NCBI RefSeq assembly: GCF_025642155.1
Contig: NZ_CP106798.1
Location: 4,526,001-4,590,000 of the forward strand
Reading direction: 5' to 3'
DNA length: 64,000 bases
Origin: Streptomyces sp. HUAS 15-9
GTDB lineage: Bacteria > Actinomycetota > Actinomycetes > Streptomycetales > Streptomycetaceae
How positions within the stretch are numbered: position 1 is the first letter of the stretch; the number at the start of each line of letters is the position of its first letter. The translations under genes were made by a program, and so were the position numbers. Below are positions 49,706 through 57,449 of this stretch, in pieces. Below the pieces are notes generated by a model that saw only the letters and a program-made list of their open reading frames with translations, ran no database searches and was not told the origin of the DNA.

Positions 49706-50729
49706 CCATGCGGAAGCGGGCCCTGCCCTCGGTCATCTTGGCGACCGCGGCCGCCGTCTCCTCCAGGGGGACCTCCTCGACCCAGGCCCGTACGCCGGTC
49801 TGGGCGGCGAAGCGCAGGGTGTCCTGGGTGTCCACGGCGGCGCCGGAGGCGTGGGCGTAGATCTTGCGGGAGTTGTTCAGGAGCTGGAGGGGGGTGACGT
49901 CGAGGCGGTCGGGTGAGACGCCGACCATCACGAGTTCGCCGCGCCGGCCCAGCCCGTCGATGGTGGCGGACATGGCCTCGGCGTTGGTGACGGTGGCGAG
50001 GACCACCTTGGCCCCGCCGAGCGACTCCAGGGCCTGGGAGACCTCCCCCGCGGTGCTGTCGATGTAGTGCGCGGCGCCGAGCTTGTGCGCCAGGTCCCGC
50101 TTCTCCTGGCCACGGGCGATGGCGACCGTGTCGAAGCCCATCTTCTGGGCGAACTGGACGCCCAGGTGCCCCAGACCGCCCAGGCCCAGGACCGCGACGA
50201 CATCACCGGGGCGGGCGGCCGTGTTGCGCAGGGCGTTGAAGACGGTCACGCCCGCACAGGCCAGCGGCGCCGCCTCGACGGCGGTCAGCTGGTCCGGGAT
50301 CGCCGCGAGGGCGACGGCGGGTACGACGATGGAGTCGGCGTAGCCGCCGGGGTAGGCGACGCCGGGGACCGACAGCCGCGGGCACAGCACGGCGTCGCCG
50401 TCGCGGCAGGCGTCGCAGTAGCCGCAGCTGCCGCCGTACCAGCCCACCGCGACCCGGTCACCGGTGTGCCATCCGGTCACGCCCTCGCCCACGGCGTCGA
50501 TCCGCCCGGCGATCTCGTGACCGGGCGTCACCGGGAACGTGGTCCCGGGCAGCATGCCCGAGCTGATCAGCAGGTCGGAGTGGCACACCCCGCACGCCTC
50601 GATGGTGATCCGCACGGACCCCGGTCCCGCCTCTCGTGGGGCGACCTCGACCAGTTCCGGTGTGCCGCCGGGCACGGTGACCTGCGCGGCGCGCAGCGGG
50701 CCGGTGTAGGAAGTGCTGGACGCAGACAT
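49686..50729 (-). CDS. zinc-dependent alcohol dehydrogenase
   Basis: 347 aa medium-chain dehydrogenase. Catalytic zinc ligands Cys in 'EACGVCHSDLLI' and GHE in 'VTPGHEIAGRIDAVGEGV'; structural zinc cluster 'GSCGYCDACRDGDAVLC'; NAD-binding 'VAVLGLGGLGHLGVQFAQKMG'. Resembles AdhP-type alcohol dehydrogenases. Oxidises or reduces primary alcohols/aldehydes with NAD(H); exact substrate not known. Its 3' end touches the amplification array on the opposite strand. Divergent from the GH15 gene, with a CTCACCC dyad in the gap, so it may be co-regulated with it. Confidence 0.93.
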   Translation of the reverse strand: MSASSTSYTGPLRAAQVTVPGGTPELVEVAPREAGPGSVRITIEACGVCHSDLLISSGMLPGTTFPVTPGHEIAGRIDAVGEGVTGWHTGDRVAVGWYGGSCGYCDACRDGDAVLCPRLSVPGVAYPGGYADSIVVPAVALAAIPDQLTAVEAAPLACAGVTVFNALRNTAARPGDVVAVLGLGGLGHLGVQFAQKMGFDTVAIARGQEKRDLAHKLGAAHYIDSTAGEVSQALESLGGAKVVLATVTNAEAMSATIDGLGRRGELVMVGVSPDRLDVTPLQLLNNSRKIYAHASGAAVDTQDTLRFAAQTGVRAWVEEVPLEETAAAVAKMTEGRARFRMVLTTDR

Positions 50730-51002
50730 GAGCTAACCCTTCGTCACGGCGTGGAGCCTGGGGCGGGCCGCCACACGTACCGGCTCCTTCGGCCTCGGGG
50801 CTCCTTCGGCCGAGCCGGTCCGGGCGGATTTCCGTGGTCTGCACGTCCGACGATAGGCAGGGCGCGGCCCCCTCGCACGCGCGCGTGCCGCCCGCCGCTC
50901 ACCCCTGGCGGGTGAGGCAGGCGCGCCACGGCGGCCGAACCATGGACGGGCAAGGCCAGGACGGCGCCTGCCCGGGCGCGGCGGCTCGACCGAGGAGGCC
51001 CC
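50730..51002. promoter_or_regulatory. divergent promoter region (ADH / GH15)
   Basis: 273 bp; contains the CTCACCC dyad (50898-50916). A purine-rich stretch lies upstream of the GH15 ATG. No other gene. Confidence 0.5.
50898..50916. promoter_or_regulatory. CTCACCC-N5-GGGTGAG dyad, copy 3
   Basis: CTCACCC-CTGGC-GGGTGAG, perfect 7-bp arms with a 5-bp spacer; 86 bp upstream of the GH15 gene. Same motif as 33592-33612. Confidence 0.6.
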
Positions 51003-52913
51003 GTGGACCGGTATCCGCCCATCGCAGAGCACGGAATGGTCGGCGATCTCCAGACGGCGGCCCTGGTGTCGTCCGGCGGCACCGTCGACTGGTGGTGCAC
51101 ACCGCGCTTCGACTCGCCCAGTGTCTTCGCCTCGCTCCTGGACAGCGAGCGCGGCGGCCACTGCCGTCTCGTCGTCGACCTCCCGGAGGGGAACGGACTG
51201 ACGGTACGGCAGCTGTATCTGCCCGACACGGCGATTCTGGTCACCCGGTTCATGGCGCCCGGAGGCGTCGGCGAGGTGGCCGACGTGATGACGCCGGTCG
51301 AGTCCACGGCACCCACGGACCGGCACCGCCTGGTGAGGATCGCGCGCGTCGTCCGCGGCAGCCTGCCCTTCGGCTTCACCTGCCGGCCGCGCTTCGACTA
51401 CGGACGTGCCCCGCACACCCTCACGCTGGACGACGACCACGCCGCGGTCTTCCGCGGCCCGGGAACCGATCTGCACCTCCAGTCCACCACCGGCGTCGCC
51501 CTCCGGGCCGACGGGGACGACATCACCGCCCACTTCACCCTGTCGGCAGGCGAGGCGGCCGCCATGGTGCTGACCAGCACCGTGAGCGGCGGCACCGCTC
51601 CGCCCCGGCCGTCCCTGGGCGGCATCGTCGACGAGGTGGAGGCCTGCCGGGCCTTCTGGCTGGCGTGGCTGCGCTCGTGCACCTACCGCGGCCGCTGGCA
51701 GGACATGGTGAACCGCTCGGCGATCACGCTGAAGCTGCTGACGTACGCCCCCACCGGGGCGCCCATCGCCGCGGCCACCATGGGACTGCCCGAGCAGGTC
51801 GGCGGTGAACGCAACTGGGACTACCGCTACACCTGGGTGCGGGACGCCTCGCTCTCCGTCCGGTCCCTGATCGACCTCGGCTTCGAGGAGGAGGCGCACG
51901 CCTTCCGCCGCTGGCTGCGCGACCGTATCGAGGCCGGCGGCACCGCCTCCGGCGATCCCCTGCAGATCATGTACCGGGTCGACGGCGACCCCCGTCTGAC
52001 CGAGGAGACCCTCGACCACCTGGAGGGCTACATGGGCTCCCGGCCGGTGCGGGCCGGCAACGCGGCGGCCGACCAGCTGCAGCTCGACATCTACGGCGAG
52101 GTCTCCGACGCCCTGGTGATCGGCAGGGACATCGGGGCGATCCGCGGCTGGCGGGCCATCAGCCGGGTGGTGGACTGGCTCGCCGACCACTGGGACCGGC
52201 CCGACGAGGGGATCTGGGAAACCCGTGGCGGCCGGCAGGACTTCACCTACAGCCGGCTGATGACCTGGGTCGCGTTCGACCGCTGCGTCCACGCGGCCGT
52301 CACCTGCTCCCGCCCGGCCGACGTCCGCCGCTGGACCGAGGTCCGCGACCAGGTCTTCGAGCAGATCGTGGAACGCGGCTGGCACGAGAAGCGGCAGGCC
52401 TTCGTGCAGCACTACGACACCGACGTGCTGGACGCCTCGCTGCTGCTCATGCCCCGGGTCGGCTTCATCTCCCCGCGGGATCCCGCCTGGCTCACCACCC
52501 TCGACGCCATGGGTGAGGAGCTGGTGAGCGACAGCCTGGTCTACCGCTACAACCCGGCCGCCTCGCCCGACGGGCTGCGGGGCTCCGAGGGGACCTTCAA
52601 CCTGTGCAGCTTCTTCTACGTCGAGGCCCTGGCCCGCGCCGGCCGGCTCTCCCAGGCCCGGTACGCCTTCGACAAGATGCTCACCTACGCCAACCATGTC
52701 GGCCTGTTCGCCGAGGAGATCGGCCCCTCGGGCGAGCAACTCGGCAACTTCCCACAGGCGTTCACCCACCTCGCGCTGGTCACCGCCGCGATGGCCCTGG
52801 ACGAGCAGCTGAGCCAGGCGGAGACACGGCCGGGAAGCCGCGACGACCTTCCGGTGGCCCAGGGCTTCGCGGTACCGGTCGCGCCCACGGGCGGGGGCGA
52901 CACCGGTGGCTGA
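51003..52913 (+). CDS. glycoside hydrolase family 15 protein
   Basis: 636 aa, full-length. N-terminal beta-sandwich (~1-230: 'IAEHGMVGDLQTAALVSSGGTVDWWCTPRFDSPSVFASLLD') and an (alpha/alpha)6 barrel (~240-615) with 'GGERNWDYRYTWVRDASLSVRSL', catalytic Glu in 'DEGIWETRGG' and in 'LFAEEIGPSGEQLGNFPQAFTH'. Related to glucoamylases and trehalases; the mycobacterial and streptomycete relatives act as trehalases. No signal peptide, so intracellular. Its end overlaps the MFS gene by 8 bp. Confidence 0.93.
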   Translation: MDRYPPIAEHGMVGDLQTAALVSSGGTVDWWCTPRFDSPSVFASLLDSERGGHCRLVVDLPEGNGLTVRQLYLPDTAILVTRFMAPGGVGEVADVMTPVESTAPTDRHRLVRIARVVRGSLPFGFTCRPRFDYGRAPHTLTLDDDHAAVFRGPGTDLHLQSTTGVALRADGDDITAHFTLSAGEAAAMVLTSTVSGGTAPPRPSLGGIVDEVEACRAFWLAWLRSCTYRGRWQDMVNRSAITLKLLTYAPTGAPIAAATMGLPEQVGGERNWDYRYTWVRDASLSVRSLIDLGFEEEAHAFRRWLRDRIEAGGTASGDPLQIMYRVDGDPRLTEETLDHLEGYMGSRPVRAGNAAADQLQLDIYGEVSDALVIGRDIGAIRGWRAISRVVDWLADHWDRPDEGIWETRGGRQDFTYSRLMTWVAFDRCVHAAVTCSRPADVRRWTEVRDQVFEQIVERGWHEKRQAFVQHYDTDVLDASLLLMPRVGFISPRDPAWLTTLDAMGEELVSDSLVYRYNPAASPDGLRGSEGTFNLCSFFYVEALARAGRLSQARYAFDKMLTYANHVGLFAEEIGPSGEQLGNFPQAFTHLALVTAAMALDEQLSQAETRPGSRDDLPVAQGFAVPVAPTGGGDTGG

Positions 52914-54348
52914 CACGGACCGGACGAAACCGGCCTTGCCGGGACAGCGCGTCCTCGCCCCGCTGGCGCTGGCCCAGTTCATCTGCAGTTTCGCCGGCTC
53001 CAACATGAACGTGATGATCAACGACATCAGCAGGGACCTGGACACCACCGTGCAGGGCGTCCAGGTGGCCATCACGGTCTTCCTGCTGGTCATGGCGGCA
53101 CTGATGATCCCCGGCGGCAAACTGACCGACCGCTACGGCCGCAAGCGGTGCCTCCTGGTGGGCCTCGTCGTGTACGGGATCGGGGCGCTGCTGAGCGCGG
53201 CCGCGCCGGGCCTCGGCGTCCTGATCCTCGGCAACTCGATCCTGGAGGGCGTCGGCACGGCCCTGCTCATCCCGCCCGTCTACATCCTCACCACGCTCCT
53301 CCACCCGGATCTGACCTCCCGTGCCCGCGCGTTCGGCGTGATCATGGCGCTGGGCGGCATCGGTGCGGCCGCGGGCCCGCTGATCGGCGGGCTCATCACC
53401 ACGGCGATCAGTTGGCGGGCCGCGTTCGTGTTCCAGGCGCTGGTCATCGTGGTGATCGTCGTCCTGAGCCGCCATATCGAGGACCCGCTGCCGCCCGATC
53501 CGGACCGGCCCTTCGACACCGGCGGGGCCGTGCTCTCCGCCGTCGGCCTGGTCCTGATCGTCATGGGCATCCTGGCCGCGGACAACAATGTGTGGCTGAT
53601 GATCGGCCTGCTGGCCCTCGGCGCGCTCGTGCTGTGGTGGTTCTTCCGCTCCGTACGGGCCAAGGAGGCGGCGGGCGAGGAGCCGCTGCTCTCGCTGTCC
53701 CTGTTCCACGACCGCACCTCCAACCTCGGGCTCGTCACGCAGAACGTCCAGTGGCTGCTGCTGCTGGGCTCGTCGTTCACGGTGGCCGCCTACCTCCAGG
53801 TGGTGCGCGGCTACGACGCCATCCGGACCGGGGTGATCTTCACGGCCGCCACGCTCGGGCTGCTGGTCACCTCGCTGTCCGCCGAGCGCCTCGCGAAGCG
53901 GTACCCCCAGCGGACGCTCATCATGACCGGCTTCGTCATCGCCCTCGCCGGCATCGCCGTACTGATCGCCCTGGCCGGCAGCTTCACCAGCGCCTGGGCC
54001 TTCGCACCCGGACTCCTCCTGATCGGCCTCGGCCTGGGTCTGATGCTGACGCCGTCGGTGAACGTCGTCCAGTCGAGCTTCCCCGAGGAGCGGCAGGGCG
54101 AGATCTCCGGTCTGTCCCGCAGCGTCTCCAACCTCGGCTCCTCCTTCGGCACGGCCATCGCCGGCACGATCCTGGTCTCCGGCCTCACCACCGGCGCCTA
54201 CGCCGCCGCGATGATCGCCCTCGGCGTGGCCGGCCTCGGCGGCCTCACGGCGGCAGCCCTCCTGCCCCGACCGGCCGACCCGCACGACCCAGGAGGCCTG
54301 AGCGCCGCACCCCCACAAGACGCCACCCCGCCACGAAGCCTCGGGTGA
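52906..54348 (+). CDS. MFS transporter (DHA2-like drug efflux family)
   Basis: 480 aa, GTG start inside the end of the GH15 gene. About 14 helices (first ~22-45, last ~440-460), motif A 'GGKLTDRYGRKRCLLVGLVVYGIGALLSA' and later motif C-like 'GGIGAAAGPLIGGLITTAISWRAAFVFQALVIVVIV'. Predicted proton-driven exporter of small hydrophobic compounds; natural substrate unknown. Co-transcribed with GH15, an odd pair that may serve export of a sugar-linked product or simply share regulation. Confidence 0.9.
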   Translation: MADTDRTKPALPGQRVLAPLALAQFICSFAGSNMNVMINDISRDLDTTVQGVQVAITVFLLVMAALMIPGGKLTDRYGRKRCLLVGLVVYGIGALLSAAAPGLGVLILGNSILEGVGTALLIPPVYILTTLLHPDLTSRARAFGVIMALGGIGAAAGPLIGGLITTAISWRAAFVFQALVIVVIVVLSRHIEDPLPPDPDRPFDTGGAVLSAVGLVLIVMGILAADNNVWLMIGLLALGALVLWWFFRSVRAKEAAGEEPLLSLSLFHDRTSNLGLVTQNVQWLLLLGSSFTVAAYLQVVRGYDAIRTGVIFTAATLGLLVTSLSAERLAKRYPQRTLIMTGFVIALAGIAVLIALAGSFTSAWAFAPGLLLIGLGLGLMLTPSVNVVQSSFPEERQGEISGLSRSVSNLGSSFGTAIAGTILVSGLTTGAYAAAMIALGVAGLGGLTAAALLPRPADPHDPGGLSAAPPQDATPPRSLG

Positions 54349-54370
54349 GAGCCGGGGCCTTCGGCGGATA

Positions 54371-54523
54371 CGTCAGGCCGCGCGCATCTCCGACCAGTGC
54401 GCGTTCTTCCTGGCCGAACAGGGCACCCCGGGCGCCATCGTGGAACACGGCCCGACGTCCACGATGTTCTCCACCCCGTCCGACCAGCGCACGGCGGACT
54501 ACGTGGAGGGCCGCTTCGGCTGA
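54371..54523 (+). pseudogene. C-terminal fragment of PstB (phosphate ABC ATPase)
   Basis: Fifty codons in frame with the stop at 54521-54523 read 'RQAARISDQCAFFLAEQGTPG' then '...IVEHGPTSTMFSTPSDQRTADYVEGRFG', the standard PstB C-terminus. No Walker A, signature or Walker B remains upstream; the frame before 54371 is unrelated. It is a relic of a pst operon or of a horizontally moved copy. No start codon or RBS in front of it. Confidence 0.8.
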
Positions 54524-54541
54524 GCCGCGAGGGCGCGGGGG

Positions 54542-55342
54542 CTACTTGTGCTTCCCGCCGCCCTTGCCGGTATCCGTCTGGCCGTTCCCGGCCGTGCTGC
54601 CCGTGCCACCGGAGTTGCTGCTGGACGTGCCGCTGCCGGAGGCGCCGGCGTTGCCCGCCGTGCTGTTGCCGGAGTTCGTGGAACCCTCGTGCGACTTGCC
54701 CGTCGTCCTGCCAGGCGCGGCCGTCGCCCGCGACAGCTGCTCGGCGCAGTACGAGGTGACCTTGGACTTGCCGCCGGCGGCCTCGATGAGCTGCTTCCAG
54801 GCCGTCGCGTCCAGGGCCTGGCCACGATCCTCGACCTGCTCATAGGCCCGGCAGTGCGCTTCGGTGTCCTTGGCGGTGTCGGGGTGGCCCGCCTTCCCGG
54901 GGCCACCGGACCTGGACGAGGCTGTGCCTCCCGGTCGGTCCGGGGCGACCGCCGAGGGGTGCGCGGTCCCGCGCCCGCTACCGGCACCGTCCGTGGACGA
55001 GCCGACGGAGCCGATGGCCGCGACCGCGACACCGCCCAGGGTGAGGCTGGCGAACACCGCGCCGAACGTGATCCTCAGGGGGCGCCGGGCACGCCGGGCC
55101 TCGGGCAGCCGCCAGTCGTCCCGGCGCCGGGTACGGGCCTGGTGCGCGCCCGCGGCGTGGGCGGCACGGAAGGCGGCCAGCGCTCGCTGCTCGGCCTCGG
55201 GTTTGAGGTCGTCCGCGCGTATGGCGGCGGCCAGCACCGCTTCCAGCGTGGTGGAGTCGTACGCGTCCCACGGTTCGGAGACGCCGCCAGGGTGTACACG
55301 TCGGCGGCCCGGAACTCCGTCGCCGCTCAGCCGTTCACCCAT
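54542..55342 (-). CDS. membrane protein downstream of ECF sigma (possible anti-sigma)
   Basis: 266 aa. N-terminal cytoplasmic part (~1-90) with 'TTLEAVLAAAIRADDLKPEAEQRALAAFRAAHAAG', one hydrophobic helix (~95-115, 'ITFGAVFASLTLGGVAVAAIG'), then a long extracellular Ser/Gly/Thr/Lys-rich tail with one small Cys-bearing domain ('EAHCRAYEQVEDRG...GGKSKVTSYCAEQLSRA'). The position 126 bp downstream of an ECF sigma gene on the same strand suits an anti-sigma or sigma-dependent membrane protein, but no zinc-anti-sigma or ASD motif is seen. Role inferred from position only. Confidence 0.72.
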   Translation of the reverse strand: MGERLSGDGVPGRRRVHPGGVSEPWDAYDSTTLEAVLAAAIRADDLKPEAEQRALAAFRAAHAAGAHQARTRRRDDWRLPEARRARRPLRITFGAVFASLTLGGVAVAAIGSVGSSTDGAGSGRGTAHPSAVAPDRPGGTASSRSGGPGKAGHPDTAKDTEAHCRAYEQVEDRGQALDATAWKQLIEAAGGKSKVTSYCAEQLSRATAAPGRTTGKSHEGSTNSGNSTAGNAGASGSGTSSSNSGGTGSTAGNGQTDTGKGGGKHK

Positions 55343-55467
55343 GTGCGTTTCCGTTCCTGTCCGACAGGTCTCGATCGTTCGGCGTACCGGGCCCGGCGCC
55401 TGTCCGCCGGCCCGCTGTCGCTGTTGTTGTCATGTCGACTTCCCCAGCGTCCGGGTGGCCTCATCCG

Positions 55468-56103
55468 TCACACCTCTCCCGCCTCGCTGCCGCCACCCAG
55501 CTGGTGGGCGAGGCGTTTGAGGCCTCGGTGGGCGGCGGTGCGCACCGCTCCCGGGCGCTTGCCGAGCACGCGTGCGCTGGCGGGACCGTCCAGACCGACG
55601 ACGACCCGCAGGAGAACGGCCTCGGCCTGGTCCCGCGGCAGCCCCTGGACCAGCTCGAGGGCCCACTCGGTGGAGAGCGATTCCAGGGCCTGCTCGGATG
55701 TGCTGTGCGGGCCCGGCAGGTCGAGTACGTCCTGTTCGGTCCCACCCGACCGGGGACGTACCCGCTGCCGCCGCAGATGGTCCAGAGCCCGGTGCCGGGC
55801 GATCGTCGCGGTCCAGCCGCGGAACCCGGCGCCGTCGCCCTTGAAGCGTCCGATGTCGCGGGATATCTCCAGCCAGGCGTCGGAGGCCACGTCCTCGGCG
55901 TCGTCACCGACGAGACCGCGCAGATAGCCGAGCAGGCCCGGCTGCACGATCCGGTAGACGACCGTGAAAGCGGTCTCGTCACCGTCCTGGGCCCGCGCGA
56001 CTGCAACGCTCAGTTCCCCGTCGCGCGACTGTACGCGGCGGGGTTGCCGTACCTGGCCCAAGGCTGTCCTCGTTCGCACCGGTCCGTAGCGATTCCGTAC
56101 CAT
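55468..56103 (-). CDS. ECF-type RNA polymerase sigma factor
   Basis: 211 aa. Region 2 (~35-105: 'VAVARAQDGDETAFTVVYRIVQPGLLGYLRGLVGDDAEDVASDAWLEISRDIGRFKGDGAGFRGWTATIARHRALDHLRRQR') and region 4 (~145-200: 'LVQGLPRDQAEAVLLRVVVGLDGPASARVLGKRPGAVRTAAHRGLKRLAHQLG'). Consistent with a Group IV sigma. Its promoter recognition is unknown. Operon-like with the membrane protein gene downstream; the upstream divergent gap has several hairpins. Confidence 0.92.
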   Translation of the reverse strand: MVRNRYGPVRTRTALGQVRQPRRVQSRDGELSVAVARAQDGDETAFTVVYRIVQPGLLGYLRGLVGDDAEDVASDAWLEISRDIGRFKGDGAGFRGWTATIARHRALDHLRRQRVRPRSGGTEQDVLDLPGPHSTSEQALESLSTEWALELVQGLPRDQAEAVLLRVVVGLDGPASARVLGKRPGAVRTAAHRGLKRLAHQLGGGSEAGEV

Positions 56104-56703
56104 CCGCCGCGCTCGGGTCGCACGACGGCTCCATGATGACCAGCGTCTGTCGTCACGGAAGTGTCACAACGCACCAGGGGTCCTTCGCTTTCTCACCGGT
56201 GCAGCGCCGTCCCGGCCCCTCGGCGACGGGTGGAGAGGCCGCTCCGGAGAGTTGCGCCGCGCCGGGGGCCGCGCGGCTTGCGCCGCCCCCGGTCATGTGA
56301 CGCTTCGCGCAGGCCATGCGCTGGGTGAGTGCCGGGTTGGGTACCCGCGCACGCCGAGGGAGACCAGCCGCTGGATGGGCGGCACGAAACATCGCCCCTC
56401 GGCTTCTCCCGGCGCCGCTCGTCTCTCCCCCCGTGAGCGGCGCCGAGAGGGACGGAGCGGCCGGAACCCCGCCCACTGCATGGGGTCCCGGCCGCTCCGC
56501 GCACGGTGCACGGCCCGGCCGACCACGGTGGTGCAGTGGTGAAGTCGCCGTTGACTTGCGGCGTTTGTGCCTGAATTGCGCGTATCGCGCGTCTTTTTAT
56601 GCTATTTGCCCTTGCTGTGCGGTCGAGGTGTAACACTTCCGGCCGAGAGCGCTCTTTCCATGTGGACGACCATGTCGGTCGGCCAGGACAGGGGGCACGA
56701 CCC
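56104..56703. other. 600-bp gap with three strong hairpins
   Basis: Between divergent genes (ECF sigma, minus; envelope operon, plus). No convincing coding sequence in six frames. It holds hairpins at 56261-56292, 56411-56444 and 56453-56499, then an unusually A/T-rich patch (56570-56625) that looks like the promoter of the operon downstream, and a GTGTAACAC dyad (~56629-56637). Confidence 0.6.
56411..56499. repeat. pair of perfect/near-perfect inverted repeats
   Basis: GGCGCCGCTC (56411-56420) with GAGCGGCGCC (56435-56444), 10 bp perfect; and CGGAGCGGCCGGAACCCC (56453-56470) with GGGGTCCCGGCCGCTCCG (56482-56499), 18 bp with one mismatch. A third, GCCGGGGGC with GCCCCCGG (56261-56292), lies upstream. 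They may be terminators or parts of a small RNA. Confidence 0.6.
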
Positions 56704-57435
56704 GTGCATTGGACGGACGAAAGCGGCGCGGCGTACGGCGAAGATCCGTACGCCGGCGCCGGGTACGCGTATGCCCCCGGTCACCAGGGCAGCGGCGGCA
56801 CCGTCCCCGACACGGCCACGCTGTCCTGGTATCCGGGGCAACCCGGGCAGTGGTCGCACACGGCGGATCGCTTCCGGACGACGGGACCGGCCCCCCTCGT
56901 CACGGCAGTGTGGGACGCCCCCCACGGTGACGTCTTCACCGCGATGCCTCCGGATTTCGGCACGCCCACCTACCCGGTTCCGGAACCGTCCGCACCGGAG
57001 AGCGAGCCGGCGTGGCCGGTCTTCGTCGATTCGTCGGGGCGCCGCCAGCGCCGCGTGCTCCGCGCCGCCCGGCTGCTGGTGATCCCCGCCGGCGGATACG
57101 TCGCCCTGCTGATCAGCGCGCTGCTGGGCGGCCCCAGCATCAGCTCTCCGTTCGTCCCGCAGCCGGACTCCGCGCACCGGACCACGCCCCACGCCACCGC
57201 ATCCGACTCCGCGTCCGGCACCGGACACTCCGAAGAGCGCGCGACTCCCGCCGCGGCACAGAAGACCAGCCCCGCGGCGCGGCAGACCCCCGGCTCCGCC
57301 GATGGGTCGACGGCCTCCACCGTGCCCGCGGCCACGTCCGGGCCCACCTCCCCGTCCCCCACCTCGACCGCTCCCGTCGCAACCCCCACCTCCAAGGGGC
57401 GCGCCCTCGGCACGTCCCACAAGCCCGTGAAGTGA
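56704..57435 (+). CDS. membrane protein with Pro/Tyr-rich N-terminus
   Basis: 243 aa from GTG 56704 (AGGGGGC RBS). N-terminal ~125 residues are Tyr/Gly/Pro/Asp-rich and probably unfolded ('YGEDPYAGAGYAYAPGHQGSG'), followed by one membrane helix (~130-150, 'LVIPAGGYVALLISALLGG') and a Ser/Thr/Pro-rich outer tail. First gene of the envelope operon; its stop overlaps a possible GTG start of the next gene. No known family. Confidence 0.7.
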   Translation: MHWTDESGAAYGEDPYAGAGYAYAPGHQGSGGTVPDTATLSWYPGQPGQWSHTADRFRTTGPAPLVTAVWDAPHGDVFTAMPPDFGTPTYPVPEPSAPESEPAWPVFVDSSGRRQRRVLRAARLLVIPAGGYVALLISALLGGPSISSPFVPQPDSAHRTTPHATASDSASGTGHSEERATPAAAQKTSPAARQTPGSADGSTASTVPAATSGPTSPSPTSTAPVATPTSKGRALGTSHKPVK

Positions 57436-57449
57436 TCCAAGGCCCCGAC

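Noticed and set aside
56193..56633. Small ORFs in the gap between the ECF sigma and the envelope operon
   Set aside because: No RBS, no recognisable domain and overlapping both strands; hairpin-rich noncoding DNA is a better explanation.
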